Part shown: positions 24,952 through 32,659 of the stretch, piece by piece
Layout: the number at the start of each line of letters is the position of its first letter
Numbering within the stretch: position 1 is the stretch's first letter
Assembly: GCA_016182655.1 (NCBI GenBank)
Contig: JACPGB010000023.1
Location: 1-45,864 of the forward strand
Reading direction: 5' to 3'
DNA from: Deltaproteobacteria bacterium
GTDB taxonomy: Bacteria > Desulfobacterota > GWC2-55-46
Length of the DNA: 45,864 bases
Notes under the pieces: generated by a model
What the model was told of the DNA's origin: nothing
The model's database searches: none
The model's input: only the letters and a program-made list of their open reading frames with translations
Position numbers and translations under genes: made by a program

Positions 24952-25989
24952 ATGAAGGCCCTCGTATACCACGGCCCGGGAAAACAGTCCTGGGAAGAGA
25001 AGGAAAGGCCTAAGATAAAGGAAGAGACCGACGCTATCGTCAGGATCACCAAGACGACGATATGCGGGACAGATCTGCACATCATGAAGGGTGACGTGGC
25101 GACCGTAATTGACGGCCGGACGCTCGGCCACGAAGGCATAGGCACGATAGAGGAGACGGGCAAGGCGGTCAAGAATTTCAAGAGAGGGGAAAAGGTGCTG
25201 ATATCGTGCATCACATCGTGCGGGACCTGCGATTCCTGTAAGAAGGGCATGTACTCACACTGCGTCCACGGCGGCTGGATACTCGGGAACACCATAGACG
25301 GCACGCAGGCCGAGTTCGTAAGGATCCCTTACGCCGACACGAGCCTCTATCACGCGCCCGTTGGCGCTGACGAGGACGCGCTCGTCATGCTCTCGGATAT
25401 CTTTCCCACCGGTTTTGAGTGCGGCGTGCTTAACGGCGCAATAAAGCCCGGAGACACCGTGGCGATAGTCGGCGCGGGGCCCATAGGGCTTGCGGCGCTC
25501 TTGACCTCGAAGTTCTATTCGCCGTCTTCTATCATCATGATAGACGTGGACGACGAGAGGCTCAAAAGGGCCCGCTCGTTCGGAGCGACGCACACAGTGA
25601 ACACCGCGAAGGAAAACGCGGAGGAGAGCGTAATGGAGTTGACCGGCGGCAGGGGCGTGGACGCGGCGATCGAGGCGGTAGGGATCCCGAAGACCTTCGA
25701 GCTCTGCGAATCGATCGTGGCGGCGGGCGGCCACATCGCGAACATCGGCGTATTCGGCGAAAAGGTAGACCTCCACATGGAGAGGCTCTGGTCCAGGAAC
25801 ATCACGATAACGACGCGGCTCGTCGATACCGTGACGACCCCGATGCTCCTTAAGAGCCTTGAGGCCGGGAACCTCCACCCAGAGGCGCTTGTGACGCACC
25901 ACTATAAGTTGGGTGAGATACTCAAGGCCTACGACACATTCTCGCACGCGAAGGATACGAAGGCGCTTAAGGTGGTGCTTGAAGGTTGA
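24952..25989 (+). CDS. Zinc-dependent alcohol dehydrogenase (MDR superfamily)
   Basis: 345 residues. Catalytic zinc ligands lie in ICGTDLH and GHEGIG. The structural zinc lobe is CGTCDSCKKGMYSHC. The NAD(P)-binding glycine motif is VGAGPIGLAA, and IDVDDERLKRA follows the second strand, whose acidic residue suggests NAD preference. It resembles the isopropanol/threonine dehydrogenase branch. The frame extends upstream to 24856 through the repeat, but AAGGAG at 24938-24943 marks ATG 24952. The substrate is not predictable. The gene is bracketed by inverted repeat copies. Confidence 0.92.
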   Translation: MKALVYHGPGKQSWEEKERPKIKEETDAIVRITKTTICGTDLHIMKGDVATVIDGRTLGHEGIGTIEETGKAVKNFKRGEKVLISCITSCGTCDSCKKGMYSHCVHGGWILGNTIDGTQAEFVRIPYADTSLYHAPVGADEDALVMLSDIFPTGFECGVLNGAIKPGDTVAIVGAGPIGLAALLTSKFYSPSSIIMIDVDDERLKRARSFGATHTVNTAKENAEESVMELTGGRGVDAAIEAVGIPKTFELCESIVAAGGHIANIGVFGEKVDLHMERLWSRNITITTRLVDTVTTPMLLKSLEAGNLHPEALVTHHYKLGEILKAYDTFSHAKDTKALKVVLEG

Positions 25990-26005
25990 TCAAGCAAGTC
26001 CCATT

Positions 26006-26043
26006 CCCCCTTTCCCCTTGTGGGAGAGGGCCGGGGTGAGGGG
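26006..26043. repeat. Palindromic repeat, family B copy 2 (after adh, inverted)
   Basis: CCCCC-TTTCCCC-TTGTGGGAGAGGG-CCGGGGTGAGGGG. Its reverse complement lines up with 24886-24926 (CCCCTCACC..., CCCTCTCCCACA...). The two copies therefore flank the dehydrogenase in opposite orientation. Confidence 0.65.
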
Positions 26044-26114
26044 CAGGTCTTTGACTGCGAAGGCGCGGTTTGCAACCGCGCCTTGAGTTTTTTGTGCAAA
26101 GGGAAGGTTTGAAG

Positions 26115-26202
26115 CACCCCTCCTTAACAAGGAGGGGCCGGGGGAGGTCGTTCTTATTCTAAATTCACCCCTCCCAGCCTCCCCTTGTTAAGGGGAGGAG
26201 TT
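26115..26202. repeat. Convergent pair of family C repeats (CCCCTCCTTAACAAGGAGGGG type)
   Basis: CCCCTCCTT (26117-26125) pairs with AAGGAGGGG (26129-26137). A second copy in reverse orientation at 26170-26202 has CCTCCCCTTGTTAAGGGGAGG. This stem with a TAAC loop is a widespread deltaproteobacterial and other intergenic palindrome. Confidence 0.65.
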
Positions 26203-26215
26203 AAACGCGCGTGTT

Positions 26216-26278
26216 CCCCCTCTTTTCTAAAGGGGTGAGGGGAGATCAATTCTATAGGCGGTGACTAACTAGCCCGCA
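26216..26278. repeat. Dispersed intergenic repeat, family D copy 2
   Basis: CCCCCTCTTTTCTAAAGGGG, GGGGAGAT and TATAGGC...GACTAAC match the order of blocks at 21609-21681 in the same orientation, with small gaps. Confidence 0.55.
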
Positions 26279-26409
26279 TTTACCGGGTGGGACAGTGCAA
26301 AAAACAACATTTTCAGCATCAATCGAAAAAAGACTTTTAAACGCACGCCCCTGTGCTGTAAAATACAGGGATAAGTTTTTTATACCAGGAAGGATAGCGG
26401 GTCTCTGTT

Positions 26410-28251
26410 ATGCTTAAGTTCAATAGTCTCAGCAAAGGTTACAGCATGGATTATCTTTTCCGCGACGTCAGCTTTTCCCTGACGCCGGGCGAGAGGCTCG
26501 GGCTCGTCGGCAGGAACGGCACGGGGAAGACGACGCTCTTTAAGCTCATACTCGGCGAGGAGGAGCCGGACTCCGGCACCATCACCGCCCCCAAAAACTA
26601 CAGGATAGGCCACCTCTCCCAGCACTTGAAGCTGAGCGAGGATACCGTAATAAAAGAGGCGCTCCTGGGCCTTCCTAAGCACGAGGACGGGATAGACGAG
26701 ACATACAAGGCAGAGGCGATCCTCATGGGCCTCGGCTTCTCCGAAGAGCAGTTCAACATGCACCCCACCGGCCTCTCCGGAGGCTTGCAGATAAGGCTCA
26801 ACCTCGCAAGGACCCTTGTGGCGGAGCCGAACCTCCTTCTGCTGGACGAGCCGACCAACTACCTCGATATCGTCTCGGTCAGGTGGCTGAAGAAGTTCCT
26901 CCAGTCCTGGAAGGGCGAGCTTATGCTCATCACCCACGACAGGGAGTTCATGGACAGCGTAACGACCCACACCATGGCCATCCACAGGGCGAAGGTGAAG
27001 AGGGTATCGGGCGGGACCGAAAAGCTCTACGCTCAGATACTCCTTGAAGAAGAGGTCTACGAGCAGACGCGGGAGCGGGACGAGAAAAAACGCGCCGAGA
27101 TAGAGAAGTTCGTAAACCGCTTCAGGGCAAAGGCGACAAAGGCGAGCGCCGTGCAGTCGAGGATAAAGGCGCTCGACAAGATGGACAAGAAGGACAAGCT
27201 CGCGGACATCAGGACGCTCGACTTCGAGTTCAACTCCGCGCCTTTCATGGGCAAGTGGCTGATAGAGGCCGACGGGGTCTCGTTCGGCTACGACCGGACG
27301 GCCCCGCTCATAAAGGGGCTATCCTTCTCGATAGGTAAGGAAGACCGCATAGCCGTAATAGGCAAGAACGGCAAGGGCAAGACTACGTTACTGAACCTCC
27401 TCGACGGGGATATCGAGCCGACAGCGGGCGCGGTAAAATACCACCCTAACTTCAAAATCGCCTATTTCGGCCAGACGAACATCTCAAGGCTCGACCTCTC
27501 AAGGACGATAGAAGAAGAGCTCATGTCCGCAGACCCGTACCTGAGGCGCGAAGGCGCGAGGAGAATAGCCGGCGCCATGATGTTCTCCGGCGACGCGGCG
27601 CTTAAAAAAATAAGCGTCCTTTCCGGCGGTGAAAGGGCGCGCGTGCTTCTTGGCAAGCTCCTGGCTACCCCGGCGAACCTGCTCCTTCTGGACGAGCCGA
27701 CGAACCACCTCGACATGGATTCCATCGATTCGCTCGTAGAGGCCATAGACGCCTTCGACGGCGCGGTAGTCATAGTCACGCACAGCGAGCTAATTTTAAA
27801 GGCCCTCGCGACAAAGCTCATCATATTCGACAAGGGGTCGGTGAGCGTATTCGACGGCAATTACGACGAATTCCTTGAAAAAATCGGATGGGAAGGGGAG
27901 TCCGCCCCGGGGCCGGCGAAAAAGAAGAGCGGCAAGGGGAACTGGAAGGACGCGAAAAAACTCCGGGCCGAGGCATTATCCGAGAAGTTCCGCGTGCTCG
28001 GGCCGCTTAAAAAAGAGATGACCGGGCTGGAGGATGAGATAACGGAGCTCGAGAGCGTATCCGAGGCTACGAGCAGGGAGCTCCTCCTTGCGTCGGAAAG
28101 GGGCGAGGCCGATCTCATTGCGAAGCTCTCAAAGGCCTACCACGAGTCCAGGGAACGCATCGATACGCTTTTTGACAGGCTTGAGTCCCTTACGAATGAG
28201 CACGACGCGAAGGTTAAGGAGTTCGAGGAGAGGGTCCGGGAGATAGGTTGA
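26410..28251 (+). CDS. ABC-F family ATPase (Uup/YheS/EttA-like)
   Basis: A 613-residue soluble protein with two ABC cassettes and no membrane segments. Walker A is GRNGTGKTT in the first and GKNGKGKTT in the second. The signatures are LSGGLQIRL and LSGGERARV, with Walker B LLLLDEPTN in both. A charged linker joins the cassettes. A Lys/Glu-rich, coiled-coil-like C-terminal extension follows from about residue 495, as in Uup- and YheS-like members. These proteins act on the ribosome to resolve stalled or problematic translation. The subfamily is not certain. Confidence 0.93.
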   Translation: MLKFNSLSKGYSMDYLFRDVSFSLTPGERLGLVGRNGTGKTTLFKLILGEEEPDSGTITAPKNYRIGHLSQHLKLSEDTVIKEALLGLPKHEDGIDETYKAEAILMGLGFSEEQFNMHPTGLSGGLQIRLNLARTLVAEPNLLLLDEPTNYLDIVSVRWLKKFLQSWKGELMLITHDREFMDSVTTHTMAIHRAKVKRVSGGTEKLYAQILLEEEVYEQTRERDEKKRAEIEKFVNRFRAKATKASAVQSRIKALDKMDKKDKLADIRTLDFEFNSAPFMGKWLIEADGVSFGYDRTAPLIKGLSFSIGKEDRIAVIGKNGKGKTTLLNLLDGDIEPTAGAVKYHPNFKIAYFGQTNISRLDLSRTIEEELMSADPYLRREGARRIAGAMMFSGDAALKKISVLSGGERARVLLGKLLATPANLLLLDEPTNHLDMDSIDSLVEAIDAFDGAVVIVTHSELILKALATKLIIFDKGSVSVFDGNYDEFLEKIGWEGESAPGPAKKKSGKGNWKDAKKLRAEALSEKFRVLGPLKKEMTGLEDEITELESVSEATSRELLLASERGEADLIAKLSKAYHESRERIDTLFDRLESLTNEHDAKVKEFEERVREIG

Positions 28252-28335
28252 GGGCAGTTCACGTGTCTACGCTTTCAGGCCGCATTTTGAAGGCGTTTGC
28301 GGGATACCCGACAGCGCGGATAATCGCGTCAAATA

Positions 28336-28369
28336 AAAAAAGGCCGGATTCGCATCCGGCCTTTTTTTA
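28336..28369. terminator. Bidirectional terminator between the ABC-F gene and uspA
   Basis: A-run, AGGCCGGAT (28341-28349), loop TCGC, ATCCGGCCT (28354-28362), T-run. The stem is perfect over 9 bp and works for both converging genes. Confidence 0.9.
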
Positions 28370-28389
28370 TTTTCTAAATAACAGGCCTG

Positions 28390-28827
28390 TCAGAACACCC
28401 AGAGTATCGGGCAGGGTGATTTTTTAGTGACCCTGTCGATCACCGAGCCCATGAAGAGCTTGCCCATGGGCGAGTACCTGTGCGTGGCCATTACTATGAG
28501 GTCCGCGCGGTGCTCTACGGAGAGAGCGACTATCTCGTGAGAGGCGTCGCCTTCCCTGAGCACGGTCTCTATATTGTGCAGGCCTTCCTCGCGGAGCTTG
28601 TTGGCGGTGGCCTCAAGGAGCTCCCTGCCTTTGTTCAGCCAGTCCTCGTGGATCGCCGACCATTCCTCGGAGTTCGTGACCAGGTGCGCGGCCCTGTACC
28701 ATTTTTCTACCACATGGAGGACCGTGAGCTGGGCCCCGGAGACCTTGCTCAGGTACGCCGCGTGCTTGAGGCCTACGTCGGAGACCTCGGAACCGTCGAT
28801 CGGGCAGATGATGTGTTTGTACTCCAT
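28390..28827 (-). CDS. Universal stress protein, UspA family
   Basis: 145 residues in one USP domain. YKHIICPIDGSEVSDVGLKHAAYLSKV at the start, VATNKL/REGDASHEIVALS in the middle, and the ATP-loop-like ATHRYSPMGKLFMGSVIDRV followed by SPCPILWV at the end. The frame is open to 28878, but GGAGGAGAG upstream of ATG 28827 fixes the start. Probably an ATP-binding USP. It lies downstream of narK on the same strand but has its own promoter. Confidence 0.92.
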   Translation of the reverse strand: MEYKHIICPIDGSEVSDVGLKHAAYLSKVSGAQLTVLHVVEKWYRAAHLVTNSEEWSAIHEDWLNKGRELLEATANKLREEGLHNIETVLREGDASHEIVALSVEHRADLIVMATHRYSPMGKLFMGSVIDRVTKKSPCPILWVF

Positions 28828-28849
28828 TTGTTGTCTCTCCTCCTGCATG

Positions 28850-28878
28850 ATTTTATCAGAATACTTGAAAACTGGCAA
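28850..28878 (-). promoter_or_regulatory. Sigma70-type promoter of uspA
   Basis: On the minus strand TTGCCA (28878-28873) and TAAAAT (28855-28850) are 17 bp apart. This gives a leader of about 15-20 nt that contains GGAGGAGAG. Confidence 0.75.
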
Positions 28879-28943
28879 GCGCCGACGGGTATTTTGCAGG
28901 TGAGTCCGTCTTTTTATCGGTCTTTACGCCTTCCGGATGAACA

Positions 28944-28974
28944 AAAGGGGTACCGTTCTTTCGAACGGTACCCC
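28944..28974 (-). terminator. Terminator of the minus-strand narK
   Basis: GGGGTACCGTTC (28947-28958) and GAACGGTACCCC (28963-28974) pair perfectly around TTTC. On the minus strand the stem is followed by TTTTGTT. It lies 27 nt after the narK stop. Confidence 0.85.
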
Positions 28975-29000
28975 CCTATGGAACCGAGATGAGCCACTCT

Positions 29001-30239
29001 TTAGGAGTAGGTCTTGACCTCTTCGGCGTGTGCGTTGATGGCCTTGCCGCCCTTGCCGACCCAGGTGCGGGTCCAGCGGCGCTGAGCCACCCTTAGTACT
29101 ATGAATACCAGCGCGGAGAAGATACCGAAGGCTATGAAGCCGTAGGAGAAGGAGCCGTAGTACTGCTTGGAGATGCCCATGGCGTTCGGGATGAATCCGC
29201 CGCCGAGCGCGCCTATCTCTCCTATCATGGAGCCGGCTACGGCCGTTGTGATAGGCCAGCGGAGAGGAACGAGCTGGAAGAGCGAGCCGTTACCCATGCC
29301 GAGGAAGGCGAAGGTGCACATGAAGAGTATCGTCGTAGCCGTGATCGACGGCATGGTCGAGTTTATGAACATGAGGATCGTGACCATGACGAAGACGAGT
29401 GTGAGCGAGTTGATGCCGCCCCACCTGTCCGAGACATAGCCGCCGAGGATACGGATGCCGCTACCCATGACCGCGGCCAACATCGTGAGCTGTCCGGCCT
29501 GTATCTTGGTGACGCCGAACTGGTCGTGGAAGTAGGTCGGCAGGAAGTTGGAGAGGCCTATGAACCCGCCGAAGGTGATGATGTAGATGGCATTGAAGAC
29601 CCAGCCGTCCTTCTCAACGAGGCACTTGAGCATCTCTTTCAGGTTGTGGTCGTCGCCCCTGTCCGGGGGCTCCTTGGCGAATATGAGCATTACGAGGAAC
29701 GGGATGAGCATGGTGAACGCCGCGAAGCCGTAGACGTTCTGCCAGCCGTACGATGTGGCAAGGGGCGGGGCCAGAAGCACCGCGAGGACCGTGCCGCTAT
29801 TTCCCGCGCCGGCTATGCCCATCGCGAGGCCCTTGTACTGCGGGGGGAACCAGCCGGAACCGAGGGACAATGCGACGCCGAAGGACGCGCCTGCAATGCC
29901 CAGGAGGACGCCCATGGCGAGCACGTCGTTATATGTGCTCACCGCAAAGTAGCCGTAGATCATCGCTATGAGTATGAGACCCATCTCGACGAGTGCGGCC
30001 CTCTTTCTTCCGATGTACTGGGATAATACGCCCAGCGGGAACCTCATGATCGCGCCTGACATGATGGGCACGGATATCATGAAGCCTTTCTGGGCAGGTG
30101 TCAGGGCGAAGGCCTCGCTGATGAACGGGGCCATGGCGCCGTTGAGCACCCAAATGGCAAAGCAGAAGTCGAAGTACAGGAACGAGGCGAACAGGGTCGG
30201 AGGGTGACCAGCCTTTAAAAATGTCTTGAAACTTGCCAT
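29001..30239 (-). CDS. narK: Nitrate/nitrite transporter, NarK family (MFS)
   Basis: A 412-residue protein with about 12 membrane segments. Both glycine-rich nitrate signatures are present: GIAGASFGVALSLGSGWFPPQYKGLAMGIAGAGNSG in helix 5 and AFLGMGNGSLFQL in helix 11. Arg residues in GAIMRFPLG and SGIRILGG are the conserved substrate-binding arginines of helices 2 and 8. The frame is open to 30287; AAGGAG suits ATG 30239 (ATG 30248 is too close to it). It is transcribed away from the nar operon across a 1.2 kb gap. It is probably the nitrate-proton symporter type, but this is not certain. Confidence 0.9.
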   Translation of the reverse strand: MASFKTFLKAGHPPTLFASFLYFDFCFAIWVLNGAMAPFISEAFALTPAQKGFMISVPIMSGAIMRFPLGVLSQYIGRKRAALVEMGLILIAMIYGYFAVSTYNDVLAMGVLLGIAGASFGVALSLGSGWFPPQYKGLAMGIAGAGNSGTVLAVLLAPPLATSYGWQNVYGFAAFTMLIPFLVMLIFAKEPPDRGDDHNLKEMLKCLVEKDGWVFNAIYIITFGGFIGLSNFLPTYFHDQFGVTKIQAGQLTMLAAVMGSGIRILGGYVSDRWGGINSLTLVFVMVTILMFINSTMPSITATTILFMCTFAFLGMGNGSLFQLVPLRWPITTAVAGSMIGEIGALGGGFIPNAMGISKQYYGSFSYGFIAFGIFSALVFIVLRVAQRRWTRTWVGKGGKAINAHAEEVKTYS

Positions 30240-30573
30240 TTTCTCCATTCTCCTTTCTGAAATTTTCCACCCGGATTGCCAACACATAAGCGGAATGATG
30301 GTACTGGGGCGTCTTCTGGAGAGCCTGGAGGCGGTGTTGCGGCGCGGGATTAAGTCTTCTGGCAGGTATGGATTACTTTAATTAAATATTACTTTTGACC
30401 TTGGCCAGGATATACTTATGCCCTTTAGTGAATAAGCCCCCCGAATCCACCTTTTTCCACTTTATGGTATTGGTCAGTTACTCTAAATCTATCAACTTTG
30501 CAGTTTCATGTCAAGACTTAAATCACAATAAATGGGGTAAAATGCGAAATATATTCATGATTAATTAAAATAA

Positions 30574-30587
30574 TGTATACAAATCAA
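30574..30587 (-). promoter_or_regulatory. FNR/DNR-like half-conserved box
   Basis: On the minus strand TTGATTTGTATACA matches 8 of 10 bases of the FNR-type TTGAT-N4-ATCAA. It lies about 335 bp before narK, which is far for direct activation. Low confidence. Confidence 0.25.
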
Positions 30588-30600
30588 CTACTTGCCTTGT

Positions 30601-30770
30601 GGGGCGTTTTTGCGTGGCGAATTGGAAAAATGCCCCATGTGAGAGCCGGATGAGAGCCTGCGTGCGCTTGCAAGCGCATGTGCGCATGGTCCGTTGAATA
30701 GTAGCTTGAGTATGTCTGCCGTAGCCGATGTGTTACGGGATGGTAACACATCGTAACGCGGACCCGCTTT
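30601..30770. other. Cluster of strong stems, candidate structured RNA or regulatory DNA
   Basis: GGGGCGTTTTT/AAAAATGCCCC (30601-30611 and 30626-30636, one G-T pair) is followed by the perfect palindrome TGCGCTTGCAAGCGCA (30663-30678). GGTCCG (30688-30693) pairs with CGGACC (30759-30764) and encloses the 10-bp perfect hairpin GATGTGTTAC-GGGATG-GTAACACATC (30727-30752). CGCTTTT follows the outer stem on the plus strand. No known RNA family is recognised. Confidence 0.4.
30732..30747. promoter_or_regulatory. Inverted-repeat box GTTAC-N6-GTAAC, copy 1
   Basis: A perfect inverted repeat, extended to TGTTAC-N6-GTAACA, with the 16-bp layout of CRP/FNR-family operators. A second copy lies 93 bp downstream. 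The regulator is unknown. Confidence 0.45.
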
Positions 30771-30824
30771 TATGAGCAATCGAAGCTCGAAAGAGTTTTT
30801 TGAAAAGCCGTACCGTTACCGTTC

Positions 30825-30840
30825 CGTAACATCGTTTGAT
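30825..30840. promoter_or_regulatory. Inverted-repeat box GTTAC-N6-GTAAC, copy 2
   Basis: The same half-sites and the same 6-bp spacing as copy 1 but a different spacer, so the half-sites rather than the centre appear conserved. Confidence 0.45.
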
Positions 30841-31463
30841 CCTGCCCTTGGGGCGCCGTTAATCCGGATACGGGGATTTAGCCTCGCAAATCAGATGTTT
30901 TTGAGACGCGCGTGAAGGGGGACGCTCATATGGTATATTTATTGCTTATAAATTAATTTCGATAATCCCTGAAAATGGCATTTGCGGAAAAAACGCACCC
31001 TCTCGAAGAAACCTCTTTACACGGTATTTCGATTGTGGTATTAAGCCACGGAACCGGAAAACGACTGCGGCGCGGGGGAGCGGAGCGGGGCTTGAGCCGC
31101 CACCTGGAGATGCCTGATAAAAGACATGTAAGGCCGGCGCTCTGGACGCATTCTGCCCTGTAACGGCGCGGTCAAAGTCTATGCCGGGCGCGTGGAAGGT
31201 ACGATTGATAAATACGATGGACAGCGGCGCATATATGTATTATGATGCCGTCCATAATTTTAAAATCGAATGCGGCTGTCCGGTTTTTTTTCCGGGGATA
31301 GAAAAAAAGCTGGACAGGCTTTTTTGAATCTGGTAATTTACGGCCTGTCCTGCCGGTCCGTCCTGACAACGGAACCGGTGAATCAGGGCGGTCGGCGTTA
31401 AACCCCATTATAAACCCAAAAGAAAAATACATAAGCTTTTTTATCCGGAGGACTCGGTAACAG

Positions 31464-31886
31464 GTGAGTCAATCTATCAGGATAGCGATCGTCCGCCTCT
31501 GCAAGTGCATTATCTACATGGCCGCGGTGCGTCTGTGCCCGGCCGTGAGGAAGAAGGCGCGCGGCGGCGCCGCTTTAGAAGTCATTGCTCGCATCGAATC
31601 GCCCGAGGCCAGAGAGGCTACGGGCGCCATTTCCATTTTCGGCAAATTCATCTCATCCATCCCCGCCCCGGCGGGGCCCTTCAATTGCGCTGACGCGTTC
31701 GTATTCGATTACCAGGACCATTTAACGGAGCTCGGGACGAAGCAGGCCGCCGAGGAGGCTGAGCCTGTCGCGGAGTACATGCGCGGCGGCAAGCCCTTGA
31801 AGACCGGTTTCGACCTCATCCGCCTCACCTTGAATCTGGCGAGGGGAAACCTTGAGGGCTCCTCATTCGCCGTTCTGATTCCCTGA
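31464..31886 (+). CDS. Possible small hypothetical protein before the nar operon
   Basis: A 140-residue frame from GTG 31464 to TGA. Codons in the second half look normal for this genome (GC-rich third positions), and the C-terminal part (DYQDHLTELGTKQAAEEAEPVAEYMRGGKPLKTGFDLIRLTLNL) reads like a real protein. The start is poorly supported: GGAGGA lies 11-12 nt away, and the N-terminus is basic and Cys-bearing. I recognise no family. It may be a short gene, a remnant of a longer one, or chance. Confidence 0.35.
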   Translation: MSQSIRIAIVRLCKCIIYMAAVRLCPAVRKKARGGAALEVIARIESPEAREATGAISIFGKFISSIPAPAGPFNCADAFVFDYQDHLTELGTKQAAEEAEPVAEYMRGGKPLKTGFDLIRLTLNLARGNLEGSSFAVLIP

Positions 31887-31928
31887 CAAGAAACGCGAAC
31901 ACAGCCAGGCCCCGAGAGTCAAACCGCA

Positions 31929-31944
31929 GGCCCCTTGAGGGGCC
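31929..31944. other. Small perfect hairpin upstream of the cytochrome c gene
   Basis: GGCCCC-TTGA-GGGGCC, 43 nt after the preceding ORF. It is not followed by a T-run, so a terminator function is weak. It could be part of the nar leader. Confidence 0.3.
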
Positions 31945-32023
31945 GCTCGGGTTTACATACGCTATCTATGGGCGGTCATAGGTATATAAAAAAGAAAGAA
32001 GCAGTACAAAGGAGGTGTAGGGT

Positions 32024-32659
32024 ATGGATTTAAAGAGTTGTAAAAGGGTTTTCTGGAAAGGGCTGCAACTCGGTTTGGCCGCGTTCCTCGTCACGGGCGC
32101 TCTTGTGACGGTCGAGGCCGCTGATCAGGCCACTCCGGCCCCGGCTGTTGCTCCGGCTGAGACGGCGCCTGCTGTAGAGGCTGCTCCGGCCCCTGCAGAG
32201 CCTGGTGACGCGAGGCTTGGTGAGCTCTACTTCACGGGCGGCAAGAGGTTCGCAAGCGGCGCGCCTCCGTGCATCTCGTGCCACAGCGCAAGCGTCGGCT
32301 CCCTTGGCGGCGGCGTGCTTGGACCGAACCTGACGAAGGTATACGCCGATGAGTCAAAGAACCCGCTCATCAATTCCGCCTGGATCAATAACCCGTCGAC
32401 CCCCGTCATGGGCACCGTATTCTCCAACAGGCCCGTTGGCGACGACGAGGTAGGGCACTTGAGGGCGTTCTTCGCTCAGCAGGCTCAGGGCAATGTTGCT
32501 CCCTCTTCGACCGGGACCTTCACGATCGTGGGCATAGGCGGCTTCATAGGCATACTGATCATATTCAACATAATCTGGAGCGGAAGGTACAGGAACAGGA
32601 ACAAGGGCACCGCCCACGATGCCTTATGGAGAAACTACGGCGGAAAAGGAGGAAGGTAA
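32024..32659 (+). CDS. Membrane-anchored monohaem cytochrome c of the nar operon (NarC-like)
   Basis: A 211-residue protein. A signal peptide or anchor covers about residues 13-32. An Ala/Pro-rich linker to about residue 60 is followed by a class I cytochrome domain with CISCH at 83-87 and a likely axial Met129 (STPVMG). A C-terminal membrane helix at about 164-188 and a basic cytoplasmic tail complete it. AAAGGAGGT at 32008-32016 gives a strong ribosome site for ATG 32024. The TAA abuts the narG ATG directly. A cytochrome c gene ahead of narG is known from Thermus (narC) and from nxr operons of nitrite oxidisers. It probably exchanges electrons with the NarGHI complex on the periplasmic side. 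Confidence 0.88.
   Translation: MDLKSCKRVFWKGLQLGLAAFLVTGALVTVEAADQATPAPAVAPAETAPAVEAAPAPAEPGDARLGELYFTGGKRFASGAPPCISCHSASVGSLGGGVLGPNLTKVYADESKNPLINSAWINNPSTPVMGTVFSNRPVGDDEVGHLRAFFAQQAQGNVAPSSTGTFTIVGIGGFIGILIIFNIIWSGRYRNRNKGTAHDALWRNYGGKGGR

Larger units (their letters stand above)
25990..26409. other. 420-nt intergenic region built of palindromic repeats
   Basis: No ORF is convincing. It holds, in order, family B copy 2 (26006-26043), a pair of inverted family C elements (26115-26202), family D copy 2 (26216-26278) and an AT-rich stretch before the ABC-F gene. The last part has an inverted CCTGT...ACAGG around 26350-26370. Confidence 0.6.
30240..31463. other. 1.2-kb mostly non-coding, structured region between narK and the nar genes
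   Basis: No ORF is convincing. An AT-rich part (30365-30600) is followed by a series of strong inverted repeats (30601-30636, 30663-30678, 30727-30752), then two GTTAC-N6-GTAAC boxes. Next comes an AT-rich spot near 30930-30975, and an imperfect hairpin ATGGAC...GTCCAT at 31217-31254. The region probably holds the divergent promoters and may encode a structured RNA. Confidence 0.5.

Noticed and set aside
30601-30770. tRNA or Moco riboswitch in the structured gap
   Set aside because: The stems do not fold into a cloverleaf with T-loop or anticodon, and I do not see the conserved Moco motif bases.
30975-31163. 62-codon plus-strand frame in the narK-nar gap
   Set aside because: No Shine-Dalgarno, no family resemblance and a random-looking composition.
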